NCBI GenBank assembly: GCA_964437425.1
Contig: CAYTGO010000017.1
Location: 1-56,136 of the forward strand
Origin: Scalindua sp964437425
Lineage (GTDB): Bacteria; Planctomycetota; Brocadiia; Brocadiales; Scalinduaceae
Length of the DNA: 56,136 bases
Reading direction: 5' to 3'
In this document: positions 46,432 through 55,225 of the stretch, in pieces
How the letters are laid out: every line of letters starts with the position of its first letter
How positions within the stretch are numbered: the first letter of the stretch is position 1
Position numbers and translations under genes: made by a program
Notes under the pieces: model-generated
The model's database searches: none
Seen by the model: only the letters and a program-made list of their open reading frames with translations
What the model was told of the DNA's origin: nothing

Positions 46432-46878
46432 ATGAAGAAAAAGAGAGTACCTGACAAATCTGACTTAGATGCTATCAGAGACCAAATACTGGATTTTGCG
46501 TGTGCCAAACATGATTTCAAACCGGAAACAGATGAGTTCCTTCAAAATGGTGATTGGCATGGAGTGTTTATTGTAGAATTCAGAGATAATCCTGAAAAAG
46601 AACGATTATATTGCGAAGCGCCATTGGCTGAGCATTTTATACGATTTGGGATGGATATAGAGGCTGACGTAGAAGTCTGGAAAAACGAATATGAAAAGAT
46701 CCTTCAAGAGACATCAGGCTACGATATAGCCGTTTGCCCCATGCCCGCAGAAGAAGAGAGTAAAAGACATTACCGTCTCTATTCAAGGGCATGGATCCCT
46801 AATTTCAGTCAACGCATCTTTGGCCTGACCTTAACCAATCTCCTGGATTGTAAAAAGGCTGTTTCGTTGATACTTTGA
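46432..46878 (+). CDS. Hypothetical protein
   Basis: A 148-residue soluble protein, acidic, with three spaced cysteines (ACAKHD, LYCEAPLAEHF, VCPMPAEEE). No signal peptide, membrane helix or known motif is recognised. No clear ribosome site precedes the ATG, and the 229-bp region before it, shared with the divergent YdcH gene, has no evident promoter. Accepted as real because it fills the space between genes in one clean frame. Confidence 0.6.
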   Translation: MKKKRVPDKSDLDAIRDQILDFACAKHDFKPETDEFLQNGDWHGVFIVEFRDNPEKERLYCEAPLAEHFIRFGMDIEADVEVWKNEYEKILQETSGYDIAVCPMPAEEESKRHYRLYSRAWIPNFSQRIFGLTLTNLLDCKKAVSLIL

Positions 46879-46985
46879 GCTTAAGACTAACGTATTTTAA
46901 TTTAACGCTGGAATCGTACACTTGTGCCACAAAATCGACATCGAGTCTTTCCAGTCTATTTTTGTAAAAGAAGAGGATAGTTGTC

Positions 46986-47531
46986 ATGAATTTGTACAAA
47001 CTCAGGCATGTGTTTATTTTTGGATTTATTTCATGTATCGTTATCGGCTCTTTGGCAGTCAAGGCGCAATCGATGGATGTCTCGACAGGCAAAAAAGTTT
47101 CAATTGAGTATACGCTCACACTGGAAGACGAGACTGTCGTCGATTCAAACGTCGGAGCGAAACCGTTGACCTTTATTCAAGGATCTCATAATATTATCCC
47201 CGGTCTGGAAAGAGCCCTGGATGGCATGGAGATCGGAGAGAGTAAACAAGTAACTGTCACTCCGGAGGACGCTTATGGGTTTGTAAACGAAGACGCCGTC
47301 AGCGAAATTGAAAAAACTTATATTCCGGAAGATTCGCTTAAAGTCGGTGCAGTGCTGCAGGGCCAGAGTCCTGATGGAAGGGTTATTATTGCACGGGTAG
47401 TAGAAATTATGGAAGAAACTGTTATGTTGGATTATAACCATCCTCTTGCCGGTAAAACCCTCAATTTTGAAGTAGAAATTTTGGATGTGCAGTTTGCATC
47501 AAAGCCAGAAACATCAGAAACTGACAAGTAA
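46986..47531 (+). CDS. Secreted FKBP-type peptidyl-prolyl isomerase (SlyD-like)
   Basis: A 181-residue prolyl isomerase with the SlyD arrangement: FKBP core (KVSIEYTLTLEDETVVDSN, IIPGLERALDGMEIGE), an insert-in-flap domain (GFVNEDAVSEIEKTYIPEDSLKVGAVLQGQSPDGR), then DYNHPLAGKTLNFEVEILDV. Unlike most SlyD proteins it begins with a signal peptide ending VKAQS (~residue 28), so it acts outside the cytoplasm. It lacks the histidine-rich metal tail. A terminator follows. Confidence 0.93.
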   Translation: MNLYKLRHVFIFGFISCIVIGSLAVKAQSMDVSTGKKVSIEYTLTLEDETVVDSNVGAKPLTFIQGSHNIIPGLERALDGMEIGESKQVTVTPEDAYGFVNEDAVSEIEKTYIPEDSLKVGAVLQGQSPDGRVIIARVVEIMEETVMLDYNHPLAGKTLNFEVEILDVQFASKPETSETDK

Positions 47532-47550
47532 TACTAGCCGCTAGAAAAGA

Positions 47551-47592
47551 AAAAGCACCTTTTAAGATTCTGTTCTTATCAGGTGCTTTTTT
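47551..47592 (+). terminator. Rho-independent terminator after the FKBP gene
   Basis: Stem AAAAGCACCT (47551-47560) / AGGTGCTTTT (47581-47590) with a 20-base loop, followed by more Ts. It lies 19 bp past the stop codon. Confidence 0.88.
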
Positions 47593-47636
47593 ATACTGAC
47601 TTTTTCTTAAATGGTGAAACATGGATTGAGTTATCC

Positions 47637-47658
47637 CCGTCCGATGCTTGGCGGACGG
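47637..47658. repeat. Short GC-rich hairpin
   Basis: CCGTCCG (47637-47643) and CGGACGG (47652-47658) with an eight-base loop, located 46 bp beyond the stop of the minus-strand cyclase gene. It may act as its terminator, although no T-run follows. Confidence 0.5.
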
Positions 47659-47704
47659 CGGTCACTGCACTCCAAGAGAGAGAATGGTGTGGCAATCAGA
47701 AACC

Positions 47705-50001
47705 TTACTTCTCATAGCCGGTCATTACCTGGTAGATTTTGTGCATGCCGGTTATATTTCGAAGTTNNNNNNNNNNNNNNNNNNNNNNNNNNNNNNNNNN
47801 NNNNNNNNNNNNNNNNNNNNNNNNNNNNNNNNNNNNNNNNNNNNNNNNNNNNNNNNNNNNNNNNNNTCATAGCCGGTCATTACCTGGTAGATTTTGTGCA
47901 TGCCGGTTATATTTCGAAGTTCAAACAACCCCAAATAGCGAATATTATAATTCCCTGTTTTTACTACAGAGTTGTAAAAAGCCTCAGTAATAAAAATGCG
48001 ATCTATTAATGTAAACTCCTCTCGTGAAATACCATCCTTTACAACGACAAGGCCATCTGCCTTAAGCCCTTCTACTCGAAACGGAATATTAATATTTGTT
48101 CCATGACGATCCTCATCAGGCATGACTCTAACCTCACCAAAATGGATAGCAAATCTCAGATGTATCTGAGGGCCATCCACTACATTGGAATTGTATGTGT
48201 TTACTCTCTCCAGAACCTGGATTACCGCATCCAGCGCATTCTTTGAATTGGGAAAACAGACCAGAAATCCATCACCGGTACTCTTAGTAAAGGATGATTT
48301 TTTATCCTTAAATATGGGGAACATTATATCTTCGAGAGCATTTTTTATGACGTAAGTAGCCCCATCTCCATACAGGTCCATCATTTTAGATGATTCACAT
48401 ATATCAGCTACCATGACAGCCTCAGGGATTTCCCTTCTACCACCGGACGATTTCTTTAAAGTATTAATATGAACCTTTATATCTTTGAAGTCACCGTCAC
48501 TGGCATAAACTTTACTAAACAGTCCACGGGCCTGATGTTTCAATCCTGCTTTTTCACAGGCATCACCTAAATCATACATCTTCGATTTTATACCATCGTC
48601 GGTACAGGAAATTTTTGAATATTCCTGCACATGTTTTTCCGCAGTTTCAAGATCCTTGATTTTTAAAAAATGCCGGGCAATAAAATAGTGAGAATCACTC
48701 TTGTACTGTCCACCTGCTTCCGCCACTTCCTGTAACAGCGCGATTCCACGATCGTTGTCTTTCACTTCCATTAAATAGATATTGGCCAGTTCATAACGCA
48801 CGCGATTCAGTTGATCTCCGTCCAGCTTTCCACCGGAAATCATATTTTCATAAACTGTAACGCGTTTATCAGAAACCTGCTTCTTTATATCCTCTATCTG
48901 TACAGGAACGTGTGAATATTTTTCTGTCAGAGTTTCTAACCGATCTATCAGCATAATAGCTTCCTCGATATTTCCGTCTGCCAGAAAAATTGAAATTGAT
49001 TTTTCGATTATTTTTATAAGGACTGTTTGATAAGATTTTTTTTCAGGTGTGATTTCCAGGAGTTTTTCAGAATTTTGAATAGCATCCGTGCACTTCCTGT
49101 TCCTTATATGTGTATTAATAGATCCAATGAGTTTTTTTTCGTATGTACTGAGATTTTTGATCAATGCATCGAATGATGGGCGATATCTCCCTTCATTATG
49201 TTTATCTAACCTAATAGCCTCCTTTATACAACTAATAGCCTTTGGATATTCCATCAAGTGTTGATAAATCCGACTCAAAAAAACGTGTAGATGTGGATTG
49301 TCCGGTCGTTTATCAATTTCTTCCCGGATAATTTTTATTGCATCTTCATATTTCCCGGAACAGCAATGCAAATGGATAAGGATATACAAATACTTTTCAC
49401 TGGCTTTCCCTTTTTTGCGCAAAGCGTCATAGTTTAAGATTATGTTTTGCACATCTTTTGCCTGATCAAAAGCGTTGAACAGCGCGGTGTATACCTCCTC
49501 GTTTAAAGGATCAATGTCAACGAGATCAAGCAAACCATTGGTTGCCGTTTTGAAATGGCGAGGGCAGTGAGCAAGCATGTCTGCGTATTCTTTTGCGGCA
49601 CCTTTGTAATTCTTCTGCCGAATTAAGATCATGGCAGATAAGCTGTACTTTTTTGAATAATAGGGGCCTAATACTTTGAGACGATCGAATACCTCCAAGG
49701 CATCCTCGTCCCTGCCTTGAAGATAATAGATTTCTCCTAGAACCTCATTATAGCGCATATAGTGGACGCCATATTTTTCTGACAAAACTTTCAGGTCTTC
49801 TGTTGGAATTGCCTCATGAATCTTATCACAGCAAATAAGTGCCTGGTCATAATCTTGTTTTTTGAAGTAGGCGAAGGAGAGGTCATTCAAGATTTTTACG
49901 CTTTGCGGTTTCTGCTCAATTTCCATCTCCCCATATTTGATGACCATATCCCAATCATTGTCCAGTAATGCCTTTTTACGATTCTCTTTAAGTTTGGACA
50001 T
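47705..50001 (-). CDS. TPR protein with C-terminal class III nucleotidyl cyclase domain (gap-split)
   Basis: After collapsing the 155-bp artefact this is a 713-residue protein ending MTGYEK. Residues 1 to ~510 are tetratricopeptide-like helices with no signal peptide or membrane helix. The C-terminal cyclase homology domain begins VMVADICESSKMMDLYG (first metal Asp), then KSTGDGFLVCFPNS (second metal Asp), and HGTNINIPFRVEGL, where the Asn and Arg match the transition-state pair (VNxAaR). Substrate choice (ATP or GTP) is unclear. Probably a soluble cyclase controlled by partner binding to the TPR part. Confidence 0.9.
47712..47921. other. Artefactual 100-N gap flanked by an exact 55-bp duplication (inside the cyclase gene)
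   Basis: Bases 47712-47766 equal 47867-47921, with Ns at 47767-47866. Collapsing 155 bp gives a cyclase stop at 47705. Confidence 0.95.
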
Positions 50002-50155
50002 AATCTAAATCTCCCGGGGTATTAATGACGCTTATGTAACTGTAGAGCATTCAAATATTTATACAGAACCTCTTGGCCAGGTGAGCCACCAATTTTTTAT
50101 ACACATTGTTACTTTAAAATGCAAGAATGAAAAATGTTGGTTACATCAGGGAGGG

Positions 50156-50255
50156 NNNNNNNNNNNNNNNNNNNNNNNNNNNNNNNNNNNNNNNNNNNNN
50201 NNNNNNNNNNNNNNNNNNNNNNNNNNNNNNNNNNNNNNNNNNNNNNNNNNNNNNN
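50156..50255. other. Assembly gap (100 N), flanks not overlapping
   Basis: One hundred Ns between the cyclase and NhaD genes without duplicated flanks; real sequence of unknown length may be missing. The 154 bp to its left hold no gene I can support. Confidence 0.95.
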
Positions 50256-50266
50256 TTCCCTGTTGT

Positions 50267-51769
50267 TCAGATATTCAGAAGGTAGTAGGTTCCTGCTCCG
50301 GCCAGATAACCAGACAGTGCCAGCAAGCTCATCCTTTTCAGATACCAGATAAAATCTATTTTAAGAATACCCATGACCGCTACGCCTGCTGCGGACCCGA
50401 TAATCAAGACACTACCACCGGTTCCAGCGCAATATGCCAGAAACTCCCAGAATGTTCCATCCACCGCAAAATTACCGGCAGGTGCGATATCGTACATTCC
50501 CATTGCTCCTGCGACAAGCGGTACATTATCAACAACTGCAGATAACAGACCTATTATTAAATTAATGATATAAACATTACCAATGCTGCTATCGAGAAAG
50601 GTGGCTACGTATCCCAAATGTCCTGCAGATTGTAATGCAGCAACAGCGATAAGAATACCAAGAAAAAACAGTATGGTAGGTGTATCCACCTTCCTGAGCA
50701 CGCCCACAACTGTTCTTGTTGATTTGACCTCCTCGTTTTTACTGTGATGCATCAACTCTGTAACTACCCATAACACACCAAGACTGAATGTCATCCCGAG
50801 CACCGGAGGGAGATGTGTAATCACTTTAAATGCAGGGACGAATAATAACCCCCCAACGCCGAGAAAGAAAACTACCTTTCGTTCAGTTGCTGTTGTCGGA
50901 TCACCTACGTTGTCTTCTTCACGTCTTTGAAAAAGTGGTTCTGCCGGCCTCTCCACATTACCTTTCTGCATAAATGTGAGAATGCCTAATGGCACGACCA
51001 TGCATACTAAACTTGGGACTATTAATTTCGCTATTATATTGACAGACGTAATCTGTCCATCAATCCAGAGCATTATGGTAGTTACGTCACCAATAGGCGA
51101 CCAGGCACCTCCGGCATTTGCAGTTATTATGACTACACCCGCGAACAACCAGATGTCTTCCTTCTTCTTCATTAGCTTCTTAAGCAAGGCCGTCATAACA
51201 ATTGAAGTGGTAAGATTATCCAGTGCGGCTGAAAAAAAGAACGTGAGTACCCCGATTATCCACAACAGCTTCACCTTACTGATGGTTCTTATCATATCGG
51301 TGATTATCTTGAAGCCTTCGTGAGCATCTACCACCTCCACAATGGTCATTGCGCACATAAGGAAAAAAAGGATCGCAGCGATCTCACTTAAAGTGTGGGC
51401 AATAGAGTGCTCTATATAATGATGTGCGATCTCCGGTGTTTCTTCAACAGGAGCTTGATGAATCGGAACACTTAGTTCGTGATGTTTAAGAATGTCCTCA
51501 AGAGAAGTATAATGACCATCGATGCTTTCATTAATGGTCTCGTGACACAAATAGTCTTTAAATCCGGGAGTTATCTCCTCTGATTGGGCAATGGTATTAA
51601 TTGAATCATGATTATTAAAATGCAATATCTCAGAAGGAGCCATTGCATAAATACCCCAGCATAGTGCCCCCGTTATCAAGGCGGATGCCGCCTTATCAAT
51701 CTTTATCGGATGCTCCAGCGCAATGGCCAAATAGCCAATTACGAAAACCGCTACCATTAATATAAACAT
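50267..51769 (-). CDS. nhaD: Na+/H+ antiporter NhaD family
   Basis: A 500-residue ion-transporter-superfamily protein with ~12 hydrophobic helices. The family features are SAALDNLTTSIVMTALLKK, the NAGGAWSPIGDVTTIMLW motif, and SAVVDNVPLVAGAMGMYDI, with the aspartates expected for Na+ exchange. It has an extra ~80-residue loop after the second helix, rich in His and Glu (LKHHELSVPIHQAPVEETPE). It extrudes Na+ and suits a marine cell. SulP and FGE-like genes follow upstream on the same strand. Confidence 0.93.
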   Translation of the reverse strand: MFILMVAVFVIGYLAIALEHPIKIDKAASALITGALCWGIYAMAPSEILHFNNHDSINTIAQSEEITPGFKDYLCHETINESIDGHYTSLEDILKHHELSVPIHQAPVEETPEIAHHYIEHSIAHTLSEIAAILFFLMCAMTIVEVVDAHEGFKIITDMIRTISKVKLLWIIGVLTFFFSAALDNLTTSIVMTALLKKLMKKKEDIWLFAGVVIITANAGGAWSPIGDVTTIMLWIDGQITSVNIIAKLIVPSLVCMVVPLGILTFMQKGNVERPAEPLFQRREEDNVGDPTTATERKVVFFLGVGGLLFVPAFKVITHLPPVLGMTFSLGVLWVVTELMHHSKNEEVKSTRTVVGVLRKVDTPTILFFLGILIAVAALQSAGHLGYVATFLDSSIGNVYIINLIIGLLSAVVDNVPLVAGAMGMYDIAPAGNFAVDGTFWEFLAYCAGTGGSVLIIGSAAGVAVMGILKIDFIWYLKRMSLLALSGYLAGAGTYYLLNI

Positions 51770-51895
51770 TGTTAATCAGTATAAGAGTGTCGTAGTATAA
51801 ACAAGACATCACGCCTGCGAGTATCAGGCGTACACTAAAGTATACTTATCGGCTAAAAGCAAAAAATATTAAGGACATTTTCACAGTTGAGAAAA

Positions 51896-53902
51896 TTAAT
51901 CTATGTTTAGGGTATCCCACTTTCCTCCTTTAGCTATATTCGCGCTCTCTGTATTTTTTTTCAAACGTTCGCTTATATTCTTTAAATTGTATTTCAGCCA
52001 TTTCTCACAATCAACAAATTTCTTAAATAGAAACTCTTCGGGTATCAACTCCGGAATGATATCTATCTTTTTCATCATGTCAAGTGGTTGAGGTTGTACT
52101 CCCGTCATCAACACTATTACGTCTTTCATTCTTAGTTCCAGAATAGCTTCCTCCAAAACGAAAACTCCGGATTGGTCAATGTACGGTACCTCTTTCATCC
52201 TGATTATTAAAACTTTTATTCCAGGATCCAACTCTTTTATCAACTCCTGAAATTTTGAGGTAAACCCGAAAAACATAGGCCCAGACATGTGCTTGATATA
52301 TATCTTGTCCCTGTATTCATCGTGAACACTCTTTTCATCCTCCCACAGTTCCTCCTCTCTTGAACTACCAAGAGGTGTCACCGTAGTTCCCAGTTCTGCC
52401 AGATCGCTCGCCTTCTTCATGAAAAGCACACACGCCAATACTACCCCAACACCAACAGCATGTATCAGGTTTCCGAAAATCGTAATAGCCATCACAATTA
52501 TGAGAATTACGGCATCAGCTCTCGGCACGTGAAACAGATGGCGTAACCCCTTATGATAATCAACGATCCCAATACCAACCGTGATAAGAATACCTGCAAG
52601 AACACACATAGGAATGTTAGAGGCATACTTACCCAGGCCAAGTAATATAGCAAAAAGAAGCAGGCCGTGTATAAGTCCTGACAGCCTGGTTTTACCACCT
52701 GCATGTACATTAACTATAGTCCTCATGGTAGCTCCGGCACCGGGCAACCCTCCGATAAGCCCTGAAGCAACATTACCAATTCCCTGCCCTATCAACTCAC
52801 GGTGGCTGTTGTGTTTTGTTTTGGTAAGGTTATCAGCGATTACTGAAGTAAGCAGCGAATCAATTGCACCAAGGGCGGCAATCGTACCTGCAAACTCAAC
52901 AATCATCCACGTCAAAGAAGAGTCAATTGAAAACAGTCCTCCAGCTCTTACTAAAAGAATATCCGAAGGCACAAATGGAACGTTTAGAGGCAAGTCGGGA
53001 TTATAAGGAATCCCCTGAGAAGCGACAGAATTTATCATGGAAGGATTTACTGAAAGTAGTGCGCCCGGACCTACAGGAGGAATATCAGGAGGAGTTGCAC
53101 TCATAAGCGAGCCAACGGTAGTCCATGTTATAGACGGGTCAAGCATAAGTTCTCCTCCGATTTTCAACGAAGGAAAACCGGAAGGTATGTCACCTATCAG
53201 CGGAACATCCATATGGAAAAAATACGCCACCAATGTTGCCACAAGCAAAGCGACTAAAGTACTCGGTACAGTTTTAGTTATCCTTGAAAACAGATAGATA
53301 ATAACTATTGTCAACCCTCCTAACCCAATAGCCATCCAGTTCAATGCTGAAAGAGGTTCACTGATTTGAGTGATTATTCCTATGGTATTTTTAGCAGATT
53401 TATGTCCCATAAACGGGTACAGCTGATACAAGATGATAATAATGCCAATGCCTGTCATAAACCCTGAAAGCACCGGGTATGGAATATACTTGATGTACTT
53501 CCCGACTCTCACCAGACCTAATAGGATTTGAAAGCCACCAGCAAGCAGAAAGGTCGCAATAATAATTCCCATACCTGCCTGTAAGCTTCCTGATATTTCA
53601 ATGGCGGTAGCAATAACTAATGCTGAAACCACTGTCATAGGCCCGGTAGGACCGCTTATCTGTGTTGCTGTTCCACCAAAAACAGCAGCAAAAACACCAA
53701 GCATCATCGCACCGTACAGTCCTGCTATGGGACCCATTCCGGACTGCACACCGAAAGCAAGGGCCAAAGGCAAAGCCACTATACCGGCGGTAATTCCACC
53801 AAACACATCACCCTTTATGTGCTTAAAATCAAAAAACATCTCCTTAAAGCTGAAAGGTGTTTTGGTCTTAGATTTTTCTTTCTCTGTGATAGTCATAGCC
53901 AT
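51896..53902 (-). CDS. SulP family anion transporter with STAS domain
   Basis: A 668-residue SLC26/SulP transporter. The N-terminal family blocks are GDVFGGITAGIVALPLALAFGVQSG, GPTGPMTVVSALV, and VLSGFMTGIGIII; later come GNVASGLIGGLPGAGATMRT and a STAS domain (IKHMSGPMFFGFTSKF, IDQSGVFVLEEAI) at ~540-640. Residues ~245-335 form an extended, proline-rich insert beyond the normal length, in which the motif GG-L-x-D-x-S-x-TW occurs twice (249-260 and 321-332). It could take up bicarbonate or sulfate; Na+-dependent bicarbonate uptake beside NhaD is inference. Confidence 0.93.
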   Translation of the reverse strand: MAMTITEKEKSKTKTPFSFKEMFFDFKHIKGDVFGGITAGIVALPLALAFGVQSGMGPIAGLYGAMMLGVFAAVFGGTATQISGPTGPMTVVSALVIATAIEISGSLQAGMGIIIATFLLAGGFQILLGLVRVGKYIKYIPYPVLSGFMTGIGIIIILYQLYPFMGHKSAKNTIGIITQISEPLSALNWMAIGLGGLTIVIIYLFSRITKTVPSTLVALLVATLVAYFFHMDVPLIGDIPSGFPSLKIGGELMLDPSITWTTVGSLMSATPPDIPPVGPGALLSVNPSMINSVASQGIPYNPDLPLNVPFVPSDILLVRAGGLFSIDSSLTWMIVEFAGTIAALGAIDSLLTSVIADNLTKTKHNSHRELIGQGIGNVASGLIGGLPGAGATMRTIVNVHAGGKTRLSGLIHGLLLFAILLGLGKYASNIPMCVLAGILITVGIGIVDYHKGLRHLFHVPRADAVILIIVMAITIFGNLIHAVGVGVVLACVLFMKKASDLAELGTTVTPLGSSREEELWEDEKSVHDEYRDKIYIKHMSGPMFFGFTSKFQELIKELDPGIKVLIIRMKEVPYIDQSGVFVLEEAILELRMKDVIVLMTGVQPQPLDMMKKIDIIPELIPEEFLFKKFVDCEKWLKYNLKNISERLKKNTESANIAKGGKWDTLNID

Positions 53903-53995
53903 AGTTAATATTATAATAATACTGCTGTGGCATAGCCATAATCAGGTTTGAAATGTCTAAAGAAAAATACTGCCTTCCGGTAGGCGAGGAAAGAA

Positions 53996-55159
53996 CTATG
54001 GAGTTCTGGCAAGACGGAAGCCTATATCGCTGAACTTTTTTTTAATCGGAGCAAACTTATTACGATCAGTTGTACGTAAGCAACTGGCATTGCTGCGCCA
54101 GCCGCCACCCCGTAAAACACGGTTTGAGTCTTCGATGTCGCGACGGGCCCACGGATCTTTACTGGGGCTGTGCTCGTAATATTCACTGTCATATATGTCT
54201 GAACACCACTCCCAGACATTTCCCATCATGTCGTAAAGACCAACTCCGTTTGGAGTTTTCCCTGCCACCGCGTGAGTACGGCCAGAGGCAGTTGAGTTAC
54301 ACCAGGCGTATTCTTCAATTATTTCATCGTCGTTGGTTCCCGCCCATTGTTCCTTCTTACCGCCACTCCTTGCAGCGTATTCCCATTCTGCTTCAGTAGG
54401 AAGGCGATAATGCATGCCTGTCTTCTTATTCAGTTTTTTTATAAAACCCTGAACATCATGCCAGCTGACTCTTTCTACCGGACAATCATCACATTTGAAT
54501 TTAGACGGATTATCTCCTACTATATCTTTCCACTGCTTCTGGGTTACCTCGGTCTTTCCCAGGTAAAAATCACTAACGCACACGGTATGTACCGGTTTCT
54601 CATCAATGGACCCTGTGTCAAAGATGTCTCCCATGTCAAAACATCCCCCTTGTATTAACACCATACCGTATTCATTTTTACTGCCATCTACTGCCTGTTG
54701 ATGTTTAAGCTCCGATCTGCGACGTATTTCTTCCTTTTGCTTGTTTTCAGCTTTTACAACCAATGTAATTGCCTTTTCGTAAAACTCTCCATCCCGACCT
54801 ACTAATGTAAGGTAATTAGTAAGGCTTGACAATGCGTGCTCATAGCTTCCAGTTTTAAAAAGTGATTTGCCGTACAGGAAATGAAATTCTCCGGGAAGTT
54901 TGACGCCCAATTTTGTCGCCTTCTCTAGATTTTCTACCGCACCTATCCACCTCTCCGCCTCTATATCAATTATTGCCGCTTTCATGAGTATATCCGCTTG
55001 TACTTCGGATGACAGTTCCTCGTCCTTTGCAAATACGGCTGAGATACCGACTAAGTGTACTATCATTATCAACGCTAATGAAATAGTAGTACTTAATGCT
55101 GCATGCATGATATATCCATTTCTAATTGTTACATCCCCCACACTCTTGTTCTCACACAC
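53996..55159 (-). CDS. Formylglycine-generating-enzyme (SUMF1) domain protein with N-terminal TPR-like region
   Basis: A 387-residue exported protein with an N-terminal hydrophobic segment (residues ~18-40), a TPR-like helical part (~45-150), then a SUMF1/FGE-sulfatase domain: GCFDMGDIFDTGSIDEKPVHTVCVSDFYLGKTEVTQKQW, CPVERVSWHDVQGFIKKLN, YRLPTEAEWEYAARSGG, GLYDMMGNVWEWCSDIY, and RVLRGGGWRSNASCLRT...IGFRLAR. No sulfatase gene is near. Most bacterial members of this type are not true formylglycine enzymes, so substrate binding or signalling is as likely. Confidence 0.92.
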   Translation of the reverse strand: MCENKSVGDVTIRNGYIMHAALSTTISLALIMIVHLVGISAVFAKDEELSSEVQADILMKAAIIDIEAERWIGAVENLEKATKLGVKLPGEFHFLYGKSLFKTGSYEHALSSLTNYLTLVGRDGEFYEKAITLVVKAENKQKEEIRRRSELKHQQAVDGSKNEYGMVLIQGGCFDMGDIFDTGSIDEKPVHTVCVSDFYLGKTEVTQKQWKDIVGDNPSKFKCDDCPVERVSWHDVQGFIKKLNKKTGMHYRLPTEAEWEYAARSGGKKEQWAGTNDDEIIEEYAWCNSTASGRTHAVAGKTPNGVGLYDMMGNVWEWCSDIYDSEYYEHSPSKDPWARRDIEDSNRVLRGGGWRSNASCLRTTDRNKFAPIKKKFSDIGFRLARTP

Positions 55160-55225
55160 TACACGAATTCTGTTTGTTATTAAAGATTTAGTGTTTAACT
55201 GTTAAACAAAACACCTAAGCTACTG

